A DNA stretch of 13,141 bases from Pseudomonadota bacterium (GTDB lineage: Bacteria; Pseudomonadota; Gammaproteobacteria; Burkholderiales; Burkholderiaceae_D), in the NCBI GenBank assembly GCA_023391395.1, contig JAEWBA010000349.1, positions 1 through 13,141 on the forward strand, written 5' to 3'. Position 1 is the stretch's first letter. Each line of letters begins with the position of its first letter. Below are positions 6,498 through 13,141 of the stretch, piece by piece. A program made the position numbers and the translations under genes. The notes under the pieces are model-generated. The model searched no databases and was not told the origin of the DNA. It worked only from the letters and a program-made list of their open reading frames with translations.

Positions 6498-8207
6498 ATG
6501 TCTACTGTTTCTACCTCCCCTGCCACTGGTATGGAAAGTTTTGCCGCGCTTTTCGAGGAATCGCTGTCCCGCCAGGACATGCGCTCCGGCGAAGTAATTT
6601 CCGCGGAAGTAGTGCGTATCGACCACAATTTCGTGATCGTCAACGCCGGCCTGAAGTCCGAAGCATTCATCCCGATCGAAGAATTCAAGAACGATACCGG
6701 CGAGCTCGAAGTCAAGGAAGGGGACTTTGTCACCGTTGCGATCGAATCGCTGGAAAACGGCTTTGGTGACACCATTCTGTCGCGTGACAAGGCCAAGCGT
6801 CTCGCATCCTGGCTGGCTCTGGAAAAGGCCATGGAATCCGGCGAAATCGTCACCGGTACCGTCAATGGCAAGGTCAAGGGCGGCCTGACCGTGTTGACCA
6901 ATGGCATCCGTGCCTTCCTGCCGGGTTCGCTGGTCGACACCCGTCCGGTCAAGGACACCACGCCGTATGAAGGCAAGACCCTGGAATTCAAGGTCATCAA
7001 GCTGGACCGCAAGCGCAACAACGTGGTGCTGTCGCGCCGTGCCGTCATCGAGGCCTCGATGGGCGAAGAGCGCGCCAAGCTGATGGAAACCCTGAAGGAA
7101 GGCACCATCGTCAACGGTATCGTCAAGAACATCACCGATTACGGTGCGTTCGTCGACCTGGGCGGTATCGACGGTCTGCTGCACATCACCGACCTGGCAT
7201 GGCGCCGTGTCCGTCACCCGTCAGAAGTGCTGTCCGTCGGCCAGGAAATCACCGCCAAGGTGCTCAAGTACGATCAAGAGAAGAATCGTGTTTCCCTGGG
7301 CGTCAAGCAACTGGGCGACGACCCGTGGACCGGTCTGTCGCGTCGTTATCCGCAAGGCACCCGCCTGTTCGGCAAGGTCACTAACCTGACCGACTACGGT
7401 GCGTTCGTGGAAGTCGAGCAAGGCATCGAAGGCCTGGTGCACGTGTCCGAAATGGACTGGACCAACAAGAACGTGGCCCCGAACAAGGTTGTCCAGCTGG
7501 GCGACGAAGTCGAAGTCATGGTTCTGGAAATCGACGAAGACCGCCGCCGTATCTCCCTCGGCATGAAGCAGTGCAAGCCGAATCCGTGGGAAGACTTCGC
7601 CATGAACCACAAGAAGGGCGACAAGGTGAAGGGCGCGATCAAGTCGATCACCGACTTCGGCGTGTTCATCGGTCTGCCGGGCAACATCGACGGCTTGGTG
7701 CATCTGTCCGACCTGTCCTGGACCGAAGCCGGCGAAGAAGCCGTGCGCAAGTTCAAGAAGGGCGACGAGCTCGAAGCCGTGGTGCTGGCCATCGATGTGG
7801 AACGCGAGCGCGTTTCGCTGGGCGTCAAGCAGCTCGAAGGCGATCCGTTCAACAACTTCACCGCCATCAACGACAAGGGTGCTATCGTCTCCGGCACCGT
7901 GAAGTCGGTCGAGCCGAAGGGCGCCGTGATCGCGTTGAACGACGAGGTCGAAGGCTACCTGCGTGCTTCCGAAATCGCCCGCGATCGCGTGGAAGATGCC
8001 GGTACGCACCTGAAGGTCGGCGACAAGGTCGAAGCCATGATCATCAATATCGATCGCAAGGCACGTAGCATCCAGTTGTCGATCAAGGCCAAGGACAATG
8101 CCGATACCCAGGAAGCCATGCAGAAGATGTCGGCGGATTCCGCTGCCGCTTCCGGCACCACCAGCCTGGGCGCGCTGCTGAAGGCCAAGCTCGACAACAA
8201 GCAGTAA
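6498..8207 (+). CDS. rpsA: 30S ribosomal protein S1
   Basis: Binds mRNA on the small ribosomal subunit and helps start translation of structured or SD-poor messages. It has 569 residues (E. coli S1 has 557). Six S1/OB-fold repeats are visible: about 30-97, 114-180, 201-270, 287-357, 373-444 and 460-530. Repeats 3-5 carry the RNA-binding signature ([59 protein letters not shown]). The first two are the diverged ribosome-docking type. The short C-terminal tail ends [14 protein letters not shown]. Codon use looks more biased than in the neighbours (many CGT arginines and GAA glutamates), fitting high expression. The ATG at 6498 opens the N-terminal [11 protein letters not shown] motif. ihfB starts 8 nt after the stop. 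Confidence 0.98.
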   Translation: MSTVSTSPATGMESFAALFEESLSRQDMRSGEVISAEVVRIDHNFVIVNAGLKSEAFIPIEEFKNDTGELEVKEGDFVTVAIESLENGFGDTILSRDKAKRLASWLALEKAMESGEIVTGTVNGKVKGGLTVLTNGIRAFLPGSLVDTRPVKDTTPYEGKTLEFKVIKLDRKRNNVVLSRRAVIEASMGEERAKLMETLKEGTIVNGIVKNITDYGAFVDLGGIDGLLHITDLAWRRVRHPSEVLSVGQEITAKVLKYDQEKNRVSLGVKQLGDDPWTGLSRRYPQGTRLFGKVTNLTDYGAFVEVEQGIEGLVHVSEMDWTNKNVAPNKVVQLGDEVEVMVLEIDEDRRRISLGMKQCKPNPWEDFAMNHKKGDKVKGAIKSITDFGVFIGLPGNIDGLVHLSDLSWTEAGEEAVRKFKKGDELEAVVLAIDVERERVSLGVKQLEGDPFNNFTAINDKGAIVSGTVKSVEPKGAVIALNDEVEGYLRASEIARDRVEDAGTHLKVGDKVEAMIINIDRKARSIQLSIKAKDNADTQEAMQKMSADSAAASGTTSLGALLKAKLDNKQ

Positions 8208-8215
8208 TCGCGTAA

Positions 8216-8521
8216 ATGACGAAGTCAGAGCTGATTGCTCGCCTGGCCGAGCGTTATCCGCAACTGGTGGCAAAGGATGCGGATTTCGCGGTGAAAACCA
8301 TTCTCGATGCCATGACCGACGCCTTGGCGAGCGGTCAGCGCATCGAGATTCGCGGCTTCGGCAGCTTTGCCCTGAACAGTCGTCCGCCGCGCATCGGCCG
8401 CAATCCGAAGTCGGGCGACAAGGTGATGGTCCCGGAAAAGAGGGTACCTCACTTCAAGCCCGGCAAGGAGCTGCGCGAGCGTGTGGATGCCATGGTCGGA
8501 CAGCCGATCAAGGAAGACTGA
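8216..8521 (+). CDS. ihfB: Integration host factor subunit beta
   Basis: Small DNA-bending protein that pairs with IHF-alpha and shapes promoters, replication origins and recombination sites. It has 101 residues; beta subunits are usually 94-110. The N-terminus [11 protein letters not shown] is typical of IHF-beta, as is the core [28 protein letters not shown] (about 40-67) with the intercalating Pro64 in the RNPKSG arm. [14 protein letters not shown] closes the HU/IHF fold. It starts 8 nt after the rpsA stop with no clear ribosome-binding site, so translation is probably coupled to rpsA. The rpsA-ihfB (himD) arrangement is also that of E. coli. An intrinsic terminator follows. Confidence 0.96.
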   Translation: MTKSELIARLAERYPQLVAKDADFAVKTILDAMTDALASGQRIEIRGFGSFALNSRPPRIGRNPKSGDKVMVPEKRVPHFKPGKELRERVDAMVGQPIKED

Positions 8522-8541
8522 GTTGTTTGCCATGTAGTTGG

Positions 8542-8572
8542 AACGGCATCCTCTGCGGATGCCGTTTTTTTT
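8542..8572 (+). terminator. Strong intrinsic terminator after ihfB
   Basis: AACGGCATCC (8542-8551) pairs perfectly with GGATGCCGTT (8557-8566) around the 5-nt loop TCTGC, followed by a run of eight T (8565-8572). This is a textbook Rho-independent terminator. It ends the cmk-rpsA-ihfB transcript and separates it from the lap genes. Confidence 0.92.
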
Positions 8573-8576
8573 ATCG

Positions 8577-8582
8577 TACAAT
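8577..8582 (+). promoter_or_regulatory. Possible -10 element for the lapA transcript
   Basis: TACAAT (8577-8582) is one mismatch from the sigma70 -10 consensus and lies 65 nt before the lapA ATG, just after the ihfB terminator, where a new promoter would be expected. The -35 region at the right distance (TGCGGA, inside the terminator stem) is poor, so the call is weak. Confidence 0.3.
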
Positions 8583-8647
8583 CCGCTTTTCCGATACCCT
8601 TCGATTTGCCGCGCGCACCCGAAAACGATCAATAAGGAATTTGTGCC

Positions 8648-8962
8648 ATGAAGTGGATCTCCAGGATTATTTGGGTCGCGATTTTTATCGTTTTCTTCGG
8701 CTTCGCCCTGAAGAATACGCAGGAAGCCGAGCTGCGCTTCTTCTTCGACTATGTGGCGCGTGGTCCGCTGGTCTTGCTGCTGCTGGCCTTCTTCGCCGGT
8801 GGTGCGGCACTCGGCGTGCTGGCCATGACGCCGGCCCTGTTCCGCCATAGGCGCGAACTGTCGAAGTGCAGAAAATCGATCGAGGCAATGGAAAAGGAAA
8901 ACGAGGCGCAGCGCCTGGCACGCTTGCAGCCGCCGCAGCCGGACAGCGTGGTCGGCCAGTAG
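8648..8962 (+). CDS. lapA: LapA family inner-membrane protein (DUF1049)
   Basis: Small membrane protein of 104 residues. Two hydrophobic helices are visible, about 5-22 (IIWVAIFIVFFGFALKN) and 40-61 (PLVLLLLAFFAGGAALGVLAM). Between them lies a short loop with the conserved NTQEAELRFFFDY block of this family. A charged, probably coiled-coil cytoplasmic tail (about 65-95, RRELSKCRKSIEAMEKENEA) follows. In E. coli LapA (YciS) is cotranscribed with LapB and linked to LPS assembly and control of LpxC; its own biochemical role is not settled. AAGGA at 8634-8638 is 9 nt before the ATG. It is followed 21 nt later by lapB, which supports the call. No odd features are seen. Confidence 0.88.
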   Translation: MKWISRIIWVAIFIVFFGFALKNTQEAELRFFFDYVARGPLVLLLLAFFAGGAALGVLAMTPALFRHRRELSKCRKSIEAMEKENEAQRLARLQPPQPDSVVGQ

Positions 8963-8983
8963 GCAAACAAGAAAAATAACCGC

Positions 8984-10159
8984 ATGGAATTTGAAATCTG
9001 GTGGCTGCTCGCGATCCCGATCTTTTTCAGCCTGGGCTGGATCGCCGCGCGCGTGGACATCAACCAGCTCATATCGGAATCCCGCAGCCTGCCCAAAGGC
9101 TATTTCAAGGGCCTTAATTTCCTTCTCAACGAACAACCGGACAAGGCCATCGATGCCTTCATCGAGATCGTCAAACTCGACCCGGAAACCGTGGAATTGC
9201 ATTTCGCGCTCGGCAACCTGTTCCGCAGGCGCGGCGAGATCGAGCGCGCCATCCGTGTCCATCAGAACCTGCTGGCGCGTCCCGATCTGGCGCTCGAGCA
9301 CCAGGTGCATGCGCAATACGAGCTGGGCCAGGATTATCTGAAGGCGGGCTTGCTGGATCGCGCCGAGGAAACCTTCAACGGCCTGGTAGATACGCAGTAC
9401 AGCGCGCAGGCACGCCGGGCCCTGCTGGAAATCTACCAGCGCGAGAAGGAATGGACCCGCGCGATCGAGGCCGCCCGGGCGCTGCAGGAATCCGGCGCAG
9501 GCAGCCGCCAGAAGGAAATCGCGCAGTTCTATTGCGAGCTGGCGCAGGACGAGCTTGTCCATACCCATCCGGATGCCGCGCTCGCGCTCCTGGAAAAGGC
9601 GGTGGCCGCGGATCGCAAGAATGTCCGTGCCACGATGCTGACCGGCGATGCTTACCTCGCCAAGGGCGATATCGAAGCGGCGCTGCTTGCCTGGCGCCGG
9701 GTCGAGCATCAAAGCGTGCCGCATGTAGCCCTGGTGGCACAGCGGCTGATGGATGGCTATCGTGCGGTCGGCCGTCCGCAGGAAGGCATCAATCTGCTCA
9801 AGAATTACCTGAACGAGACCTCGTCGATCGACCTGCTCGAAGTCGCCTACAAGGCGGTGCGCGAGCAGGACGGACCCGAGGCGGCGAAGCAGTTGGTAAG
9901 CGAGGAAGTGCGGCGCACGCCGACCTTGCTCGGGCTGGACAAGCTGCTCGAGACGCGCCTGATGGATGCGCCGCCGGAAGCCTGGCCGGAACTGTCCATG
10001 GTGCGCGGTCTGGTGCACGGCTATACGCAGAAACTGGCGCGCTACCAGTGCAGTCATTGCGGCTTCAAGGCGCGGCAGTTCTATTGGCAATGCCCAGGTT
10101 GCGGCCAGTGGGAAAGTTATCCGCCGCGCCGTACCGAAGAACTGAATGTCATGACTTGA
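8984..10159 (+). CDS. lapB: LPS assembly protein LapB (TPR protein with rubredoxin-like zinc ribbon)
   Basis: Membrane-anchored regulator that in E. coli (YciM) works with FtsH to control LpxC degradation and hence LPS synthesis. It has 391 residues, matching E. coli LapB (389). An N-terminal membrane anchor lies at about 5-21 (IWWLLAIPIFFSLGWIAA), followed by RVDINQLISESRSLPKGYFKGLNFLLN, a family hallmark. TPR-type helical repeats fill about 45-330 (for example ELHFALGNLFRRRGEIERAI and AQYELGQDYLKAGLLDRAEE). The C-terminus has a metal-binding rubredoxin-like motif with Cys356, Cys359, Cys370 and Cys373 (CSHCGFKARQFYWQCPGCG), which is needed for LapB function in E. coli. The Shine-Dalgarno is weak (CAAGAAAAATAACCGC before the ATG), suggesting coupling to lapA. 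All key residues are present. Confidence 0.95.
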   Translation: MEFEIWWLLAIPIFFSLGWIAARVDINQLISESRSLPKGYFKGLNFLLNEQPDKAIDAFIEIVKLDPETVELHFALGNLFRRRGEIERAIRVHQNLLARPDLALEHQVHAQYELGQDYLKAGLLDRAEETFNGLVDTQYSAQARRALLEIYQREKEWTRAIEAARALQESGAGSRQKEIAQFYCELAQDELVHTHPDAALALLEKAVAADRKNVRATMLTGDAYLAKGDIEAALLAWRRVEHQSVPHVALVAQRLMDGYRAVGRPQEGINLLKNYLNETSSIDLLEVAYKAVREQDGPEAAKQLVSEEVRRTPTLLGLDKLLETRLMDAPPEAWPELSMVRGLVHGYTQKLARYQCSHCGFKARQFYWQCPGCGQWESYPPRRTEELNVMT

Positions 10160-10162
10160 ACG

Positions 10163-10179
10163 GCGCGCTTCCTGCGCGC
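10163..10179 (+). repeat. Short hairpin before ugd
   Basis: GCGCGC (10163-10168) pairs with GCGCGC (10174-10179) around the 5-nt loop TTCCT, filling half of the 33-nt lapB-ugd gap and ending 13 nt before the ugd ATG. There is no T-run, so it is not a terminator. It may affect ugd translation or mRNA stability. Confidence 0.35.
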
Positions 10180-10192
10180 ATGAACGACACCT

Positions 10193-11566
10193 ATGAAAAT
10201 CACGATTATCGGCACCGGCTACGTCGGCCTTGTTACAGGCGCATGTTTGGCCGAACTGGGCAATGATGTGTTCTGCCTGGACCTGGACCGCACCAAGATC
10301 GACATCCTCAACAGCGGCGGCATTCCGATCCACGAACCCGGTTTGAGTGAGATCGTGGAGCGCAACCGTGCCGCCGGCCGTCTCACCTTCTCCACCGATG
10401 TGGCTGCCAGCGTCGCCCACGGCGAAGTGCAGTTCATCGCCGTCGGTACGCCCCCCGATGAGGATGGCTCGGCCGACCTGCAATACGTGCTGGCTGCCGC
10501 GCGCAATATCGGCAAGTACATGAATGGCTTCAAGGTGATCGTCGACAAATCGACGGTCCCGGTGGGCACGGCCGACAAGGTAAGCGCCGTCATCCGGGCC
10601 GAACTGGATAAGCGCGGCAGCGACGCCATCTACTCGGTAGTGTCCAATCCCGAATTCCTCAAGGAGGGGGCGGCAGTCGAAGATTTCATGCGGCCGGACC
10701 GCATCGTGATCGGTTGCGACGCCACGCCCGAAGGAGAGCGTGCGCGCGCACTCATGCGCCAGCTTTACACGCCCTTCAACCGCAATCATGAACGCACCTT
10801 CTGGATGGACGTGCGCTCGGCGGAATTCACGAAATACGCGGCCAACGCCATGCTGGCCACGCGCATTTCCTTCATGAACGAATTGGCTAATCTTGCCGAC
10901 AAGGTCGGCGCCGACATCGAGGCAGTGCGCCACGGCATCGGTTCCGATCCGCGCATCGGTTACAGCTTCCTGTATGCCGGCTGCGGTTATGGCGGCTCCT
11001 GTTTTCCGAAGGATGTGCAGGCGCTGGAGCGTACCGCGCGCGACCACGATCAGGACCTGTTGATTCTGCGCGCCGTCGAGGAGGTCAACCTGCACCAGAA
11101 GCAGGTGCTGGGACGCAAGATCTTGGCGCGTTTCGGCGAGGACTTGTCGGGCCGGCATTTCGCCATATGGGGTCTCGCCTTCAAGCCCAATACCGACGAT
11201 ATGCGCGAGGCGCCTTCGCGAGTGCTGCTGGGGCAACTGCTCGATGCCGGCGCCAGTGTCGCCGTATATGATCCGGTGGCAATGGCCGAAGCCAAGCGCG
11301 TCCTCGCACTCGATTTCGCTGCGCAACCGGACGCCCTTGAGCGCATCCGTTTCAGCGACAGTCCGATGGAAGCCTTGCAGGATGCCGATGCACTGGCCAT
11401 CGTCACGGAATGGAAGACTTTCCGCAGCCCTGATTTCGAGCGCGTGAAGTCCCTGCTCAAGGCCGCGATCATATTCGACGGCCGTAACCTGTTCGAACCG
11501 GAAGTCATGGCCGACGTCGGCTTCGAATACCATGGGATCGGCCGTTCGGTACTGACCAGATCATGA
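10193..11566 (+). CDS. ugd: UDP-glucose 6-dehydrogenase
   Basis: NAD-dependent four-electron oxidation of UDP-glucose to UDP-glucuronate, a precursor for exopolysaccharide, capsule, and, in some bacteria, 4-amino-arabinose modification of lipid A. It has 457 residues. The N-terminal Rossmann fold starts [43 protein letters not shown] and [15 protein letters not shown] (Glu154, Glu158) are typical of UDP-glucose rather than GDP-mannose dehydrogenases. Lys214 lies in [10 protein letters not shown]. The catalytic Cys270 and Asp274 lie in [11 protein letters not shown]. The C-terminal UDP-binding domain begins with [17 protein letters not shown]. No clear Shine-Dalgarno precedes the ATG at 10193. 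The stop overlaps the start of the heptose kinase gene (ATGA). A substrate other than UDP-glucose cannot be excluded from sequence alone. Confidence 0.93.
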   Translation: MKITIIGTGYVGLVTGACLAELGNDVFCLDLDRTKIDILNSGGIPIHEPGLSEIVERNRAAGRLTFSTDVAASVAHGEVQFIAVGTPPDEDGSADLQYVLAAARNIGKYMNGFKVIVDKSTVPVGTADKVSAVIRAELDKRGSDAIYSVVSNPEFLKEGAAVEDFMRPDRIVIGCDATPEGERARALMRQLYTPFNRNHERTFWMDVRSAEFTKYAANAMLATRISFMNELANLADKVGADIEAVRHGIGSDPRIGYSFLYAGCGYGGSCFPKDVQALERTARDHDQDLLILRAVEEVNLHQKQVLGRKILARFGEDLSGRHFAIWGLAFKPNTDDMREAPSRVLLGQLLDAGASVAVYDPVAMAEAKRVLALDFAAQPDALERIRFSDSPMEALQDADALAIVTEWKTFRSPDFERVKSLLKAAIIFDGRNLFEPEVMADVGFEYHGIGRSVLTRS

Positions 11567-12504
11567 GCGCCGCCATGCCCAATCCGCAAATCACTCCGCG
11601 CATTCTCGTCGTCGGCGACGTGATGCTGGATCGCTATTGGTTCGGCGAAGTCAGCCGCATCTCGCCGGAGGCGCCGGTGCCGGTGGTGCGCGTCGAACGG
11701 CGCGAGGAAAGACTGGGCGGTGCCGCCAATGTGGCCCGCAACGCGGTCGCCCTCGGCGCCCACACCGGCCTGCTGGGCGTGGTCGGGCAGGATGAGGCCG
11801 GCGATGCGGTGCAAGCCCTGCTCAACGACTTGCGCATCAATGGTTATCTGAATCGCGATCGCGCCATTTCCACCATCGTGAAATTGCGCGTCATCGGCCG
11901 CCAGCAGCAATTGCTGCGCATCGATTTCGAAAGCCCGCCGACGGATGCCGTGTTGCGCGACAAGCTCACGCAATTCAATGCGCTGTTGCCCGAATACGAT
12001 ATCGTCGTGCTCTCCGATTACGCCAAGGGCAGTCTGGTCAATGTCGCCGATATGATTGCCGCCGCCAAGGCATTGGGGAAACGCGTACTGGTCGATCCCA
12101 AGGGCGACGATTTTTCGCCTTACCGTGGTGCTTCCATCCTCACTCCCAACAAGGCCGAGCTCAGGCATATCATCGGCAACTGGAAGAATGAAGAAGAACT
12201 GACCGCCAAGGTGCAGCAATTGCGCGCCACGCTGGACCTGGAAGCCTTGCTGCTGACGCGCTCGGAAGAAGGGATGACGCTTTATACGGCGCAGCAGGTA
12301 CTGCACATCCCAACCATGGCGCGCGAGGTGTATGACGTCTCCGGCGCCGGCGATACGGTGATCGCGACGCTGGCGACCATGCTCGGTGCCGGCATGTCCC
12401 TGCCCGATGCGGTATCGCTGGCAAACCGTGCCGGCGGCATTGTGGTCGGCAAACTGGGAACGGCAACCGTCACCCACGAAGAGCTCTTCGGCAGCGGGCA
12501 GTAA
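11563..12504 (+). CDS. rfaE1: D-glycero-beta-D-manno-heptose-7-phosphate kinase (single-domain HldA/RfaE1)
   Basis: Phosphorylates heptose 7-phosphate at C1 in the ADP-heptose pathway that builds the LPS inner core. It has 313 residues: only the PfkB/ribokinase-type kinase domain, without the C-terminal nucleotidyltransferase domain of the bifunctional E. coli HldE (about 477 residues), so a separate HldC/RfaE2 is expected elsewhere. Motifs are [29 protein letters not shown] near the N-terminus, [10 protein letters not shown] (51-60), [27 protein letters not shown], and the PfkB signature [11 protein letters not shown] with the catalytic base Asp264. The ATG at 11563 overlaps the ugd stop by 4 nt, a coupling arrangement, and gives MSAAMPNPQ; Met5 at 11575 is an alternative start. 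No hldD epimerase follows, unlike many relatives. Confidence 0.94.
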   Translation: MSAAMPNPQITPRILVVGDVMLDRYWFGEVSRISPEAPVPVVRVERREERLGGAANVARNAVALGAHTGLLGVVGQDEAGDAVQALLNDLRINGYLNRDRAISTIVKLRVIGRQQQLLRIDFESPPTDAVLRDKLTQFNALLPEYDIVVLSDYAKGSLVNVADMIAAAKALGKRVLVDPKGDDFSPYRGASILTPNKAELRHIIGNWKNEEELTAKVQQLRATLDLEALLLTRSEEGMTLYTAQQVLHIPTMAREVYDVSGAGDTVIATLATMLGAGMSLPDAVSLANRAGGIVVGKLGTATVTHEELFGSGQ

Positions 12505-12564
12505 GCGCGGCGGTGTGAACAGATGGCAATATGTCAACCGTTTGAGTCTCTCTCCGTTGAATAC

Positions 12565-12591
12565 GGCAGGGCGGGAAGTGTCGGCCCTGTC
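12565..12591 (+). repeat. Inverted repeat between the heptose kinase gene and the ComEA-like gene
   Basis: GGCAGGGC (12565-12572) pairs with GCCCTGTC (12584-12591), eight base pairs including one G-U, around an 11-nt loop. It is followed by TTTCAACTTTCG, which is T-rich but not a continuous run. It could be a weak terminator for the ugd-rfaE1 transcript or a leader hairpin of the next gene, whose ribosome-binding site begins 13 nt downstream. No good promoter was seen in the 112-nt gap (12505-12616). Confidence 0.4.
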
Positions 12592-12616
12592 TTTCAACTT
12601 TCGTGGAGAGAACATC

Positions 12617-13036
12617 ATGTTCAAGAAACTATTGCTTGCCGTGGCAGCGTTGATTGCGACCATGGGTATCGCGTTCGCGCAAGTCGATGTGAACAAGGCT
12701 GACCAGGCCGCTCTGGACGGAGTCAAGGGGATCGGCCCAGTGCTTTCGAAAAAGATCGTGGAAGAACGCAAGAAGGGCCAATTCAAGGATTGGGCCGATT
12801 TTGAACAGCGCGTTCAGGGCATTGGAGACAAAAATTCCACCAAGCTGTCGCAAGCCGGTCTGACCGTCAATGGCCAGAGCAAGCCGAATGCGCCGGCAAT
12901 GGCCAAGGATGGCAAGGCGGACACAAAGGCGCAAGCCGGGAAGGACACCAAGGCGCAAGCCAGCAAGGACGGCAAGGCGACGACGGCCGCCAGCGACAAA
13001 TCCAAGCCGGCCGAAAACAGGAGCAGCGGCAAGTAG
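12617..13036 (+). CDS. Secreted ComEA-type helix-hairpin-helix protein with lysine-rich repetitive tail
   Basis: Has 139 residues. An N-terminal Sec signal peptide, MFKKLLLAVAALIATMGIAFA, has a likely cleavage before Gln22, so the mature protein would be periplasmic. Residues 22-86 form a ComEA-like tandem helix-hairpin-helix domain: VDVNKADQAALDGVKGIGPVLSKKIVEER with the first GIG hairpin, and VQGIGDKNSTKL with the second. Such domains bind DNA non-specifically, and ComEA pulls DNA into the periplasm during natural transformation. From about residue 88 on, the tail is low-complexity and very lysine/alanine-rich, with an 8-residue repeat DTKAQAGK / DTKAQASK encoded by a 24-nt DNA repeat. Ribosome-binding site GGAGAG (12605-12610) is 6 nt before the ATG. 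A longer frame opening upstream inside the kinase gene was rejected. A role in DNA uptake is possible but not proven; similar proteins occur in species not known to be competent. Confidence 0.88.
   Translation: MFKKLLLAVAALIATMGIAFAQVDVNKADQAALDGVKGIGPVLSKKIVEERKKGQFKDWADFEQRVQGIGDKNSTKLSQAGLTVNGQSKPNAPAMAKDGKADTKAQAGKDTKAQASKDGKATTAASDKSKPAENRSSGK
12920..12961 (+). repeat. In-frame direct repeat in the tail of the ComEA-like gene
   Basis: GACACAAAGGCGCAAGCC (12920-12937) and GACACCAAGGCGCAAGCC (12944-12961) differ at one of 18 bases and are spaced by a 24-nt period, that is 8 codons. A related AAGGAC/TGGCAAGGCG unit occurs on both sides. Such in-frame repeats can change copy number by slippage or recombination, altering tail length. 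Confidence 0.75.
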
Positions 13037-13074
13037 CCAGAACAGCCGAAGAAATAGTCCAAGCCGTAAAGCCC

Positions 13075-13105
13075 AACCCCGCAGGCGAAAGCCGCGGGGT
13101 TTTTT
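13075..13105 (+). terminator. Strong intrinsic terminator after the ComEA-like gene
   Basis: AACCCCGC (13075-13082) pairs with GCGGGGTT (13094-13101). An inner GGC/GCC stem (13084-13086 with 13091-13093) is closed by a GAAA tetraloop, with A13083 bulged. TTTTTT (13100-13105) follows. This is a very stable Rho-independent terminator ending the envelope block. The remaining bases 13106-13141 show no gene or signal I can recognise. Confidence 0.93.
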
Positions 13106-13141
13106 CTTGGCTTTGCGCCAGCGCGGTGGCCGCTCACCCAC

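Noticed and set aside
8225..11533. A 1102-codon open frame on the minus strand spanning ihfB, lapA, lapB and ugd
   Set aside because: It lies antisense to four well-identified genes, crosses their gaps and the ihfB terminator, and its translation is low-complexity with no recognisable domain. Long antisense frames are common opposite GC-rich genes with strong third-position bias.
12530..12616. A promoter directly upstream of the ComEA-like gene
   Set aside because: TTGAGT at 12542-12547 resembles a -35 box, but no acceptable -10 lies 16-18 nt downstream.
11050..12786. A 578-codon minus-strand open frame over ugd, the heptose kinase and the ComEA-like gene
   Set aside because: Same reasoning: it shadows three real genes and shows no family resemblance.

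Overview
The window reads as ordinary, GC-rich (roughly 60%) chromosomal DNA from a betaproteobacterium, most likely order Burkholderiales and plausibly Oxalobacteraceae (Herbaspirillum/Collimonas-like). This rests on gene order and protein features: serC, a bifunctional pheA, an aromatic-cluster hisC, tyrA, aroA, cmk, rpsA, ihfB, lapA, lapB, then LPS sugar genes. The genus is an inference. Every convincing gene is on the + strand, and I see no tRNA, rRNA, CRISPR array, transposase or phage gene.

Region 1 (1-5644) is the serine/aromatic amino-acid supraoperon. It holds the 3' part of serC, then pheA (chorismate mutase-prephenate dehydratase), hisC, tyrA and aroA. Chorismate made downstream of AroA is sent to phenylalanine by PheA or tyrosine by TyrA, and the HisC-type enzyme can supply the final transamination. 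The serC-pheA gap is packed with hairpins, and a terminator-like stem-loop lies between pheA and hisC. tyrA is interrupted by an in-frame TAA at 3841-3843 while both flanking parts remain well conserved. This is the most unusual observation in the window.

Region 2 (5672-8572) is cmk-rpsA-ihfB: cytidylate kinase, ribosomal protein S1 with six S1 repeats, and integration host factor beta, closed by a strong intrinsic terminator. A candidate promoter lies inside the end of cmk. The rpsA leader has no clear Shine-Dalgarno sequence and ends in a U-rich tract.

Region 3 (8573-13105) is an envelope block. It comprises lapA and lapB (inner-membrane LPS quality control), ugd (UDP-glucose 6-dehydrogenase), a single-domain heptose-7-phosphate kinase (rfaE1/hldA) overlapping ugd by 4 nt, and a small secreted ComEA-type helix-hairpin-helix protein with a lysine-rich repetitive tail. 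A strong intrinsic terminator follows it. The last 36 bases hold nothing recognisable.

I found no convincing undescribed system. The window is housekeeping, with a few regulatory and integrity questions worth checking.
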